From: Costus lasius
Lineage: Eukaryota > Streptophyta > Magnoliopsida > Zingiberales > Costaceae
Direction of reading: 5' to 3'
Assembly: GCA_027563935.2 (NCBI GenBank)
Contig: CM050448.1
Coordinates: 63,415,843 to 63,479,842 of the forward strand
Length of the DNA: 64,000 nt
The notes under the pieces were generated by a model. The model did no database searches and was not told the DNA's origin. It worked only from the letters and a program-made list of their open reading frames with translations. Of the stretch, positions 34,240-45,778 are shown piece by piece. The position numbers and the translations under genes were made by a program. The number at the start of each line of letters is the position of its first letter. Positions within the stretch are counted from its first letter, which is position 1.

Positions 34240-35936
34240 TGAAAGTCCCCTTCAAGGGGGAGCGAAAGGGGTTGAAACCCTAAGCATGCGCAATTTCAAA
34301 ACTTGCATGGGCGGAATTAGGGTTTCCATAGGATCGCATGTAGTATGTCTATATAATCAACTTTGATTCATTTCATAGATCAAGAGAAGATCTCACCATG
34401 GCCATGAGTGGATGGCGATTTGGAAGCAAGAGGGCGAATTGGCTCTCCTCCAAAGAAGACGCACACAAAGGTGATGATGGCTTCCTCCTTGCGCAATTCT
34501 TGTGCTAGCAAAAATGCCAAGTTATCCTTTCGTATGGAGGAGATGAGATGATCCTCACTTTTTCGAAAGCTCTCCTCTTCGTCTCGACGATACACCACGC
34601 ACGAGAGAGCTTCGAAGACAAGAGGCGTTTAGGCAAATTGGCGTTTAGGCGTTAGGCGTTACAAGACTTCCAAAATTGGAAAGTCATGAAGCCATGCGCT
34701 TATGTCATGTGAACCCATCCAAAATGCCAATTCAATTGAACCATGTGTTCACATATGTGAAGCGGTTCAATTGTGTTCGGTCCAATTGCAATTGGTTCAA
34801 AGACCAAATTGAACCAAGCCAAGCCATGGTCTAAATCTCATATGAACCATGAAGGTTCAAGATCTAACCGTACATCTCTCGATGCTCTTGATCTCACCGA
34901 TCCAGCATCAATACTCTCGATCGAAGCTTACCGATCTCAAGCCCTAATCAATCAAACATGATCAGACCAGATCTCACTTACAATCAGAGTTTAAACTCCT
35001 TTTAAACTGAACCCAAACAATTCAGTCCACACGATCTGACTTAAGTAAGCCATATCATCAAATTATGCGACCCTAAGGGTTTCCTTTAAATGTCGGTAAC
35101 GATAACTTACGTTATCACGATCAGTGAGGGGTATCTAGCAACACATCACTGTCTCCCGATATAAAGGAAAGAGTCTTCCAAGACTACACCCAAACCACAG
35201 CACAAGTGTGAATCCACTTCACTAGGCATACATGTTTCCTTTGCCACTGGATATTCTTATTAGACAAGCGTGTCAAGCCTGTAGCTCCAATATGATGAGC
35301 ATGATTAGATCAGATGAACATAGTCACCTGGGTATGGCCATACACTTTCTCAATCACCTCATTCGGGGGGGCCCCTTTAGAACATCACACTCCTTAAACA
35401 AGGAGACGGCAATCCTATATCTATCACTAGTGTCCTAACCTGACTCATGATCATTATCCAAGATAGTCTATAACCATTATGTTTCAAATGATATTGAACT
35501 ACCTCAAAACAATGACAATCATCATTTAGAAACACAAGTGATCTCAAGTCAGAGGACATGTGCCACTTGTTGCAAACAAGGATTATTCACATTGTGACAA
35601 GCAATCGAATATCCTAGTAGGGTCTGTCTAGTACATCCAATGTACCCATGAGTCTACATCTTATTCCATGCTCGAAGCATCCTATAAGATTAGAACACAT
35701 ATTAGTCTCAATCATATCAAGGCTGTCTCATATTCACCAAGATATCTCGACTAAGGACATTACAGCATGTCAGCCTAGCTGAACAGCTTTGAGACATTAT
35801 TCAGAAGCACACTTATTGCAGCAGACAATGTAACAAACTGAATAACAACCATTGCCTTTATAAACATAAGAGTTTATACATGATACGGAAAGAATCCCAA
35901 GGCCTCAAACATTAGCCTTAAGGGCATACCCCAACA
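34240..35936 (-). repeat. 5' LTR of C
   Basis: 1697 bases, TGAAAG...CCAACA. Shows the uninterrupted B target near 34640-34660. The 16-base palindrome is damaged by one base (GTGAAG). Confidence 0.93.
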
Positions 35937-36711
35937 GTTTCAATTGGCGGCTATATACTAGATTGAAGGCGAGCGGATGCGATTGAAGTCGGCTGATGCT
36001 TGAAGATGGCAGTGGCAGATTTCTCGGATTGAAGGAGGGGGGCAGCGGCTTAATGTCGCTGAAGGCCAGCTGCAGATTAACTCCGCATAGGGAACGGTGC
36101 CGATTCCGAATTTGACATTGGCGGCGGCTGACGATTGATGGTGAGGGCAGATGAATGAATAGGGCAATGCCGTTTTCTGGCTAGTAGGCAACGTCAGCGA
36201 ATCCGGGTGAGTCTCGCCGTTTTCCGTTGGCGAAGATGAAGAGCTGCGGCTATTGATGAGGTCGCTGGCTGTTGATGCTGCAGTCTCGTTGAACACTGGA
36301 GGAGGCGGCGGTTTTAGGTTCGAAGCGGTAGTTGAAGTGGCTCAAAGCGGCAGATTTTCCTTGGAAATTGAAGATAATGGCGATGACTTTGAGAATGATT
36401 GAAGAGGGCGGCGCCGAGCAAATTGGCATTGCTAAAGATGAAGAGCGCCGTGTAGAGGGCAATGGCGAGATTGATGTTGCGGAGGAGAAAAAGGGGCACC
36501 CGTAAAAACACTCCCGTAACCCTTATTGATCGTGGGATTTGATTGCCACGGTTGTCTTTCCAAGCATGGATGGTCCAGTTAAGCAGCCTCTTTATGGCCA
36601 TAACGAATATTGTGGCCACCCCTGTTTTTTTTAATTAAACCCATTTAACCTGAAACATACATGAGATAACACTCGTCATAAATAACTAATAAAATTCAGA
36701 AAAATAAAGTA
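35937..36711 (-). other. Post-pol spacer of gypsy element G
   Basis: Starts with the TSD of C. GC-rich noncoding sequence with runs of ggcggc and gattgaag, followed by an AT-rich stretch. On the minus strand a pyrimidine-rich tract ends in tttcag at 36650-36655, about 60 bases after the hairpin below: a possible 3' splice site. Open frames here have no recognisable content. Confidence 0.45.
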
Positions 36712-36729
36712 CTTGGGTTGCCTCCCAAG
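36712..36729 (-). other. Conserved post-pol hairpin of G
   Basis: CTTGGG (36712-36717), TTGCCT loop, CCCAAG (36724-36729). On the element strand it reads CTTGGGAGGCAACCCAAG and is identical to 60557-60574 in copy III. It sits just past the integrase gene. Confidence 0.6.
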
Positions 36730-36772
36730 AAGCGCTTGTTTCACGTCGGTAGCTCGACGGAAAAATCTATGG

Positions 36773-37880
36773 TCAAGTAAAAGAATCCGAGAGGAGTATG
36801 GAAACTCCCTTTTCAATTGGCGTCGAGAAAAGGTAAGGCTTCAGACGTTGCCCGTTGACCTCGAAGGTTTCGGACTGATCACTATAGATGTCAATCACAA
36901 CGTATGGATAGACTTTCTTTACAACATGCGGACTAGTCCATCTAGATCGCAACTTTCCAGGAAATAATCTGAGCCTTGAATTAAAAAGTATGACCAGACC
37001 TCCAACTTCAAATTCCTTGTGCACTATACATTTGTCGTGAAATCTTTTGGTCCGTTCCTTATAAATTTTTGCATTCTCGTACGCCACAAGTCGTATCTCA
37101 TCCAATTCGTTCAGATCCAATTTCCTCTTCTCACCTGCCGTCTTCAAATCATAGTTTAAAGCTCTTATCGCCCAGAATGCCTTATGTTCGAGTTCGACTA
37201 GAAGGTGACAAGACTTCCCACATATCATCTGAAATGGAGACATTCCTATAGGAGTCTTGAAAGCAGTTTGACAGGCCCATAGAGCATCATCCAATTTAAG
37301 GGCCCAATCAGTTCTTGTAGTCGAAATAGTGCGTTCTAGAATCCTTTTCAGTTCACGATTTGTTACCTCGACTTGTCCGCTAGTCTGCGGGTGATAAGGT
37401 GTTTCAATCTTGTGATGCACCCCATACTTTTTCAATAGAGCGGCAAATCGTTGTTCAATGAAATGTGACCCTCCATCGCTTATCAGCACCCACGACACAC
37501 CAAATCTTGGAAAGATAGTCTTCTTCAGCATCCGTATCACAACTCTAGAGTCATTGGTCGGTGCGGCCGAAGCTTCCACCCACTTTGATATGTAGTCGAT
37601 GGCCACCAAGATGTACTTGTTTCCGCAGGAGGATGGGAATGGTCCCATAAAATCTATTCCCCACAGATCGAATAATTTGACTTCTAGAATATTATGTATG
37701 GGGAGTTCATCGCGTTTCGAAATGTTGCCACTTCTTTGGCAAATATCACAAGTCAGAATGAAATTTCGAGCATCTTTAAAAATACTGGGCCAGTATAATC
37801 TGGATTGTAGCACCTTAAATGCAGTTTTTGTTGCACTAGCATGACCTCCATAAGGTGAAGAATGGCAGTGCTTAAGAATA
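36773..37880 (-). pseudogene. Integrase of gypsy element G
   Basis: The frame is open from about 37870 to TGA at 36773. A zinc finger begins the domain (His in YGGHASATK, then CDICQRSG). The catalytic core follows with Asp in [10 protein letters not shown], Asp in [10 protein letters not shown] and Glu in [14 protein letters not shown], so the D,D-35-E triad is present. The C-terminal part has [13 protein letters not shown], near the usual GxxxxRWxGPF form, and ends LLSDSFT. This is the best-kept part of G and would insert element cDNA into DNA. It is downstream of RNase H in the pol frame, as in all Ty3/gypsy elements. The gene as a whole is dead because of upstream stops. Confidence 0.88.
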
Positions 37881-38433
37881 TCTGGGACATCATCCTTAGG
37901 TACACATCATTGAAAGAGTCCGTCGGCACGTCGCCAAAAAAGTTTGGATCATCCTAGTAAAAATGTTGTATGTCGGATAAGAACTTTTTTTTTCGTTGAA
38001 AAGTCAGATCAGGTGGAAAAATATCATATGCTAAATAGTTAACAAAATCAGCGTACCAGGGGTGCATCTTGTACAGCAATTCTGAATAACTTCTCCTTAG
38101 GAAATTTATCATCGATTTCCATATCATCAGAAACATCTTCATTATTCAGAAGCAAATGTGACAAATGGTCAGCCACCATATTTCCAGCTCCGTTCTTATC
38201 TCTTATTTCTAAATCAAATTCTTGAAGGAGAAGTATCCATCGTATCAGTCGTGGCTTTGCGTCTTTCTTACTCATCAAATACTTGATTGCTGTGTGATCT
38301 GTATAAACAATGACTTTAGAATTAATCAAGTAAGAACAAAATTTGTCAAACGCAAAGACGATGGATAAGAGCTCCTGTTCTGTTGTAGCGTAGTTGATTT
38401 GTGCTTCATCTAAAGTGCGGCTGGCATAATATA
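37881..38433 (-). pseudogene. RNase H, C-terminal part, of gypsy element G
   Basis: Begins at the D insertion site (TSD ATATA). Contains [37 protein letters not shown] and [12 protein letters not shown], typical RNase H end motifs. A frameshift near 38060-38140 moves the reading to the frame with [12 protein letters not shown], and a TAG at 37954-37956 stands where related elements have Trp (HFYW). It links directly to the integrase finger. Confidence 0.85.
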
Positions 38434-40152
38434 TGTTGGGGTATGCCTTAAGGCTAATGTTTGAGGCCTTGGGATTCCATGAGTATCATGTATATAAACT
38501 CTTTTGTTTATAAAGGCAATGGTTTTTATTCAGGTTGTTACATTGTCTGCTGCAATATGTGTACTTCTGAATAATGTCTCAAAGCTGTTCAGCTAGGCTG
38601 ACATGCAGTTAAGTCCTTAGTCGAGATATCTTGGTAAACATGAGACAGCCTTGATATGATTGAGACTAATGTGTGTTCTAATCTTATAGGATGCTTCGAG
38701 CATGGAATAAGATGTAGACTCATAGGTACATTGGATGTACTGGACAGACCCTATTAGGATATTCAATTGCTTGTCACAATGTGAATAATCCTTATGCTAC
38801 AAGTGGCACATGTCCTCTGACTTGAGATCACTTGTGTTTCTAAATGATGATTGTCATTGTTTTGAGGTAGTTCAATATCATTTGAAATATAATGGTTATA
38901 GACTATCTTGGATAATGATCATGAGTCAGGTTAGGACACTAGTGATAGATATAGGATTGCCATCTCCTTAATTGGAGTGAGATGTTCTGAAGGGCCCCCC
39001 CCCCTGAATGAGATGATTGAGAATGTGTATGGCCATACCCAGGTGACTATGTTCATCTGATCTAATCATGCTCATCATATTGGAGTTACAGGCTTGACAC
39101 GCTTGTCCAATAAGAACATCCAGTGGCAAAGGACACATGCATGCCTTGTGAAGTGGATTCACACTTGTGCTATGTTTTGGGTGTAGTCTTGGAAGACTCT
39201 TTTCTTTATATCGGGAGACAGTGATGTGTTGCTAGATACCTCTCACTGATCGTGATAACGTAAGTTATCATTACCGACATTTAAAGGAAACCCTCAGGGT
39301 CGCACAATTTGATGATGTGGCTTACTTGAGTCAGATCGTGTGGACTGAATTGTTTTGGTTCAGTTTAAAGGAGTTTAAACTCTGATTGCAAGTGAGATCT
39401 GGCCTGATCATGTTTGATTGATTAGGGCTTGAGATCGGTAAGCTTCGATCGAGAGTAGTGATGCTAGATCGGTGAGATCAAAGGCATCAAGAGATGTACG
39501 GTTAGATCTCGAACCTTCATGGTTCAGATGAGATTTAGACCATGGCTTGGCTTGGTTCAATTTGATCTTTGAACCGAAATCAATTAGACCGACTTCTATT
39601 TGAACCGGTTGACATATGTGTGAACGCATGGTTAAATCGAATTGGCGTTTTGGTTTGGTTCATAAGAGACATGAACGCTTGTAGTGATGACTTACCATTT
39701 TTGGAAGTGGAGGTTTCGGAAATGGTTTCTCAACGCTTCACTTTGGATGAGAACGTTGGTCTCTCTCTCAACTAAACGCCTCTTTCTCGGTGTGGAGAGT
39801 TTTGACGAGAACAAGGAGGAGTTCATCCACGCCAAGATCATCTCCTTTTTCCTTCATTCGATCAAGGACATCTTGGAGATCCTTGCTAGCACAAGGAGCA
39901 ACAAGAAGCAAGTCAATTCTCATCTTGTGTGCGCATCTTGTGGAGGAGACCCTCTTCGATCTCTTCTTCCAAGGGACCATCCGAAAGATGGCTATGGTAT
40001 GATCTACTCTTGATCTATTCAATCTATGATAGTTGATCATATGACATGCAAAAGATCATCAAACCCTTGCTACCGCTTGCAAAGTTTTATTTGCGCCATG
40101 CTTAGGGTTTGCGCCCTCCCCCCCCCCCCCCCTCTCGAAAGGGGTTTCTTCA
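38434..40152 (+). repeat. 5' LTR of D
   Basis: 1719 bases. C runs of 10 (about 38995-39004) and 15 (about 40118-40132), the second forming the 5' arm of the U5-end hairpin with AGGGG. One C is missing near 38447 relative to the 3' LTR (gtatgccttaa). Confidence 0.93.
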
Positions 40153-40154
40153 AT

Positions 40155-40166
40155 TGGTATCAGAGC
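40155..40166 (+). other. Primer-binding site of D, initiator-Met tRNA
   Basis: TGGTATCAGAGC two bases (AT) after the LTR end. Confidence 0.93.
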
Positions 40167-41873
40167 TGCGGTTGTATGTATGGTTATATGATTGCTTTGT
40201 GATCCTTGTTTGCGCTCTAGCTTAGATCTTAACTTCATGCGAAAACTTGATGATGATGTCTTTCTTGTTGGCGCATGTATGATGATGTGCGCATCTATCA
40301 TGTTGAATGTTGTTGATGTTTTCTCAAAACAAACTAAATGACTTGCGCGCTCACCATTAGATCTAAGTGGCGCTTACTATAAACCCTTAGACGGGTTGAT
40401 GGGGTTGAAGTCACCCTCTAGGTTAGATCCAATAGTCTGATCAGACCATCTGACAGCCTAGATGGATCGACCAGATGGCACCTGTGCGCAAGCACAAGGT
40501 GGCTATAGGTCGATTGCATCACAGGCGTGTAGCGAGGTCTGGTTGAGACAACCAGTGAACACACATGAGTTAGGCCCGGGGTCACACCCGCTTGCCAGAA
40601 CTCATGTTGGTTGTTCAGCCCTTGGCGCATGCATGGTTGACAATTAGGTCAACTCGAGTCAGTTAGGACTTGGTGCATGCAAGGGCATGGATCTAACTAG
40701 ATTGTTGAGTGGATCCCTATCAATGGACCGTTGTAAGGTTGTAGGGCACATAAGGAAATTAAAATTGATGCCTATGGGGTTTTCAAAATTTTATTTTCTT
40801 TGTAAGGGATCACATGATGATTGATTGATTTCATATGCTTGTTTATTTTATCTTATGTGGGATGCCCAATTTAATATGTGCTGTGCTGGGGACTGCGAGC
40901 CTGGAATTAAACTTGTAAATTAATTTGTTTTGTGATCTGTGAATCACATTTTTAATTAATTTATTGTATAATTGACCTGCGAGTCAAGCTTGTCTAGATA
41001 GATCAAAATGTATTTTGATTAGACAAGAGCTCAAAAGCACACATTGCAGAGGCGCATTCATCTGGTGGGCGCACTTGAGCTGCATTGAGCGCTAGGGCCC
41101 TGGGTTGGACCAGATGAGATGCAAAAGACCAAAGAAGCAAGTGAAGACTTAAGATAACTTAAGGTCTTACTTAGGGTTCATGGGCTTTTACCACATAAGA
41201 TCAGCATGCTTTCTATTTATTGCTTTTATAATTAGAATTGCATGAGTTTATCTTCTGCTATAGCCATAGGATTTGCCTGATAGTAAGAAGATAAAAGACC
41301 GTTAAAATCCAACGCATAAATATCAAGCTCGTAAGCCTTCTGACGCGAAACCTCACTGTTCTGACTATCGTTGGAGCCGTGTTGTACCCACTCAGTGGGC
41401 ACGTCCATCTATCTTCAGACGGTGCGGGATTTCACCTGCGTGTTACAGAGAAGGGATTTATCGCTTCTCGTTGCTCAGCATAGCACGTGGTGGTCCAGGG
41501 AGTAGGTCGGGTCAGCTTGACCATGTAGGCTACATATGTGGCGCATATGGTAGCACATGGAGGCAGCCATCTGTGGGGTCAGAGATTGTGTTGTACCAAC
41601 TCAGTTGGCACAGTCGGCTGGACTGCCTACCAGAAATTAGTGCTTGTATTCTCTGTGCATCTTATCTCGCCTGAGCGGGACGCGGAGACCAAGTATGAAA
41701 TTTGGATCCTATCTCACTAAAAGAGTGTTACTCTTTCGGACTGTTTTAATGGATTTTTCAGTCAAATAAAATAGTGAGAAAAGAATCATTTCTTAAGTCC
41801 TGAAATGATTCTAAACATTGATACTGACCTTGCTGTTCTTGCATTGTTGTAGATTCCTGCAGCAACGAACACC
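40167..41873 (+). other. Untranslated leader of copia D
   Basis: About 1.7 kb. Hairpins CCCACTCAGTGGG (41387-41399), CCAACTCAGTTGG (41596-41608) and CTCGCCTGAGCGGG (41666-41679). About 39 bases found in B between the second and third hairpins are missing here (near 41625). Confidence 0.72.
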
Positions 41874-44800
41874 ATGAGCTTCAATGTGCGATCCCTACTG
41901 GAAAGGGAGAAGTTTGCTGGGCCAAACTTCTCAGACTGGTTCGGACACCTTAAGATCGTTCTTAAGGCAGAGAGGAAACTGTATGTCCTCGAGACGGCTG
42001 TGCCGCCTCAACCCGCTGCGAACGCCGCAAGGGCGGTTTGTGATGCCTATGAAAAGCACGTCAATGATAGCATTGATGTCGCTTGCTTGATGCTAGCGTC
42101 TATGATGCCACCGCTGCAGCGTCAGCATGAGGATATGTCGGCTATAGAGATTATAGCGAACCTCAAGATGCTGTATGCTGCACAGGCGAGGACAGAACGC
42201 TATAATCTGACCAAGCTTTTCTTTCAGAGCAAACTGGCTGAAGGGAGCCCAGTGGGAGCTCACGTGCTCAAGATGATTGGGCACAAGGAGGCTCTGGAGA
42301 AACTGGGGCATACCATCAACCAGGAGCTTGCTGTAGACATTATTCTGCAGTCTCTCCCGCCTTCTTTCGATGCGTTCATTATTAACTTTAATATGAACAA
42401 AATCGATTGTACTCCGGCAGAGCTGCTCAATATGCTCTTGACTACTGAGGAAATTCTGAAGGGAAAGCCTTCAACCTCTGTCTTAATGGTTCCTTCCAGG
42501 AACAAGAAGAAGGGGAAGAAGGGCAAAGCCCCTGTCAAGAGTTACAGCAAGGCTCTGAAATAGAAGGTTAAGCGGTCAAAGGACAACAGGTGTTTCCACT
42601 GTGGCCAGCTGGGTCACTGGAAAAAGGACTGTAAAGCGCTCCAAGGAGATAAGAGGGGAAGCATCCCTTCTGGCTCAGGTATATACGTGACGGAAGTCAT
42701 GGTTTCATCTTCTTCTATTTCATGGGTGTTGGACACTGCATGTGGAGTTCACATTTGTTCAAATGTACAGGAACTCAAGAGAAGAAGACAGGTGGGACAG
42801 CATGAGGTGGACCTACGAGTTGGAAACGGGGCACGGGTTGCTGCTGTTGCTGTAGGGGATTATTACATCTCATTACCATCTGGCATTGTATTAGAATTAA
42901 ACAATTGTTATTTTGTACCCAGTATTACTAAAAATATTATCTCTATTCCTGCTCTTGTCAGGAAAGGGTTTTCCTTTGAATGCAAGATTTCAAAGTGTTA
43001 TCTTACTCTTGATAATATTGTTTATGCTACTGGTTCAATTAACAATGGGTTATTCATGTTGGACATGGAATATTCTATACAAAATATTGATAATAAGAAA
43101 GCCAACTTTGCTGATGACAGCACCTTGTTATGGCATAGTCGTTTAGGCCATATTAACAAGAAGCGCATTAAGCGGTTGCATGATCATGGACTGCTGGGAT
43201 CATTCTCCTATGAGGAGATTGATACATGCAAAGCTTGTTTAATGGGTAAAATGACGAAGGCTCCTTTTCCTAACAAAGGTCAAAGGGCTTCAGGTTTACT
43301 TGACCTTATACACAGTGATGTGTGTGGGCCATTTAGTAAACATGCCAGAGGTGGCTATCAGTACTTCATTACCTTTACTGATGATTTCAGTAGATATGGG
43401 TATGTCTATCTTATGAGACATAAGAGTGAATCTTTTGACAAGTTCAAAGAGTTCAAGAATGAAGTACAAAATCAGCTAGGCCGAAATATCAAGGCACTTC
43501 GTTCTGATCGAGGTGGAGAATACTTGAGTCATGCGTTTACTGACTATCTAAAGGAGTGTGGGATTATCTCACAGCTCACTCCGCCAGGAACACCGCAATG
43601 GAATGGTGTGTCCGAGAGGAGAAATAGAACGTTACTTGATATGGTTCGTTCTATGATGAGTCAGGCTACTCTTCCTTACTCCTTTTGGGGATTTGCACTG
43701 GAAACAGCTGCAAAGGTACTAAACCGAGTGCCATCCAAGGCCGTTTCAAAGACTCCATATGAATTATGGTATGGGAAACAGCCTAGCTTGACATTTATTA
43801 AGATCTGGGGTTGCGAGGCTTATGTCAAAAAGCTCGCCTCTGGGAAACTGGACAGCAGATCTGAGAAATGCATCTTTGTCGGTTACCCTAAGGAAACTAA
43901 GGGTTATTATTTCTACGATCCCAAAGAGAACAAGGTATTTGTTGCTCGGAAGGCCATTTTTCTTGAGAAGGAGTTTCTTCTGCAAGAGGCCAGTGGGAGA
44001 GAAATAAAGCTGGATGAGAATCCAGAGGAAGGACAAAGTAGTCAAGCACAGTTGGATGAGCCTGAGCCGGTAGAACAGGTTATTGAACAACCTGAGGCTC
44101 AGATATCACGGGAACCGCGTAGATCGGGAAGGATCCGTCGACAGCCTGAGCGCTATGACGGAGTCTACATCATTGACAATGATGAACCCCTCACTTATGC
44201 GGATGCGGTCAGTGGACCGGAGTCAGCTAGATGGCTTGAAGCTATGCGAGCCGAAATGGACTCCATGTCAGATAACCAAGTCTGGGATTTGGTTGATCCG
44301 CCTCCGGGAGTAATCCCTATAGGCTGTAAATGGATCTTCAAGAAGAAGATTGACATGGATGGTAACGTGGTTACCTATAAAGGCAGGCTAGTAGCGAAAG
44401 GTTTCAAACAAATCTACGGGATAGATTATGATGAAACTTTCTCTCCTGTAGCCATGTTCAAGTCTATTCGGATTCTTTTCGCGATAGCAGCATATTATGA
44501 TTATGAGATCTGGTAGATGGATGTGAAAACTGCTTTCCTTAATGGAAAACTGGATGAGGATGTGTACATGACACAACCTGAAGGTTTCACTAATCCAGCA
44601 GATCGTCATAAAATATGCAAGTTAAAGAAGTCCATTTATGGACTTAAACAAGCATCTAGAAGCTGGAATATTCGTTTTGATGAATCGATCTCTGAGTTTG
44701 GTTTCATCAAGAACGAAGATGACCCGTGTGTATATAAGAGGTTTAGTGGGAGCGTGATTACTTTCCTAGTCCTCTACGTCGATGATATCTTAATCATTGG

Positions 44801-45758
44801 AAACGATATTCCTGAACTGCATGCTGTTAAAGCATGGTTAGGAAAATGTTTTCAGATGAAAGATTTAGGAGAAGCAGCCTATGTATTAGGTGTGAAGATC
44901 TACAGGGATAGATCTAAGAGGCTTCTCGGCCTGTGCCAGAGTACTTACATCGATAAAGTCCTGGAGAGATTCCATTTAGAGAATTCTAAAAGAGGGTATC
45001 TTCCAGTCAGACATGGTCTGAATCTTTCGAAGAGTCAGTGTCCACAAACACAGACTGAGAAAGATGAAATGGACAATACGCCTTATGCTTCGGCTATTGG
45101 GTCCATTATGTATGCGATGTTGTGCACTCGCCCAGACGTCGCTTACGGGTTAAGCGTGACCAGTCGATTCCAAAGTAATCCAGGTCAGGCACACTGGATT
45201 GCGGTCAAGAACATTTTAAAATATCTGCGGAGGACCAAAGATATGTTCTTGATATATGGTGGTCAGGAAGAACTCAGTATAGAAGGATATACTGACGCTT
45301 CGTTCCAGTCGGACCAGGATGATTTCCGATCGCAATCAGGCTATGTCTTTAGCTTGAATGGAGGAGCGGTGGTGTGGAAAAGTTTCAAACAGTCAACTGT
45401 TGCTGATTCCACAACAGAAGCCGAGTATGTTGCAGCCTCGGAAGCATCCAAGGAGGCAGTGTGGATTCGTAAGTTCGTGAGAGAACTTGGTGTCGTTCCT
45501 TCGAGTGCTGATCCTTTGGTTATCTTCTGTGATAACACTGGAGCAATCGCACAAGCAAAGGAACCACGGTCGCACCAGAAGTCCAAGCACATACAGAGAC
45601 GGTTTCACTTGATCCGGGAGATCATTGATCGTGGCGAGATCAAAATCTGCAAGGTTCATACAGACGACAATCTGGCTGACCCGCTTACCAAGCCTCTGGC
45701 GCAGCAGAAGCATGAGAAGCACTGTAATAATATGGGTTTGAGATTTCTCAACCATTAG
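41874..45758 (+). pseudogene. gag-pol polyprotein of copia D, two in-frame stops
   Basis: Starts at ATG 41874 and ends at TAG 45756-45758 after LRFLNH, all in one frame. A TAG at 42561-42563 replaces Gln (CAG in B) just before the zinc knuckle, and a TAG at 44514-44516 replaces Gln in the RT stretch [15 protein letters not shown]. Both are C-to-T changes at CAG. Everything else is intact: knuckle, protease WVLDTACG, integrase finger, integrase Asp-Asp-Glu, RT YVDDILIIGND, RNase H TTEAEY and CDNTGAIAQ. Gag residues 1-229 could be made alone but without the RNA-binding knuckle. Confidence 0.93.
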
Positions 45759-45767
45759 ATTAAGTGC

Positions 45768-45778
45768 AAGTGGGAGAT
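45768..45778 (+). other. Polypurine tract of D
   Basis: AAGTGGGAGAT immediately before the 3' LTR. Confidence 0.88.

Larger units (their letters stand above)
17582..35936 (-). mobile_element. Copia element C, minus strand, split by copia B
   Basis: Outer ends TGAAAG (17582) and CCAACA (35936), flanked by the 5-bp TSD GTTTC at 17577-17581 and 35937-35941. With B removed, C is about 9.2 kb: 3' LTR 17582-17995 plus 27127-28414, internal region 28415-34239, 5' LTR 34240-35936. The LTRs differ at about nine positions by eye. It sits in the spacer between pol and the third ORF of G. Confidence 0.93.

Noticed and set aside
35958..36619. Overlapping minus-strand ORFs of 70-112 codons
   Set aside because: Low-complexity GC-rich spacer of G; no recognisable protein and no conserved frame.
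39000..40140. Long C runs in the LTRs of D considered as structured G-quadruplex sites
   Set aside because: Run length differs between the two LTRs of the same element, which fits simple slippage; the U5-end pairing is reported instead.
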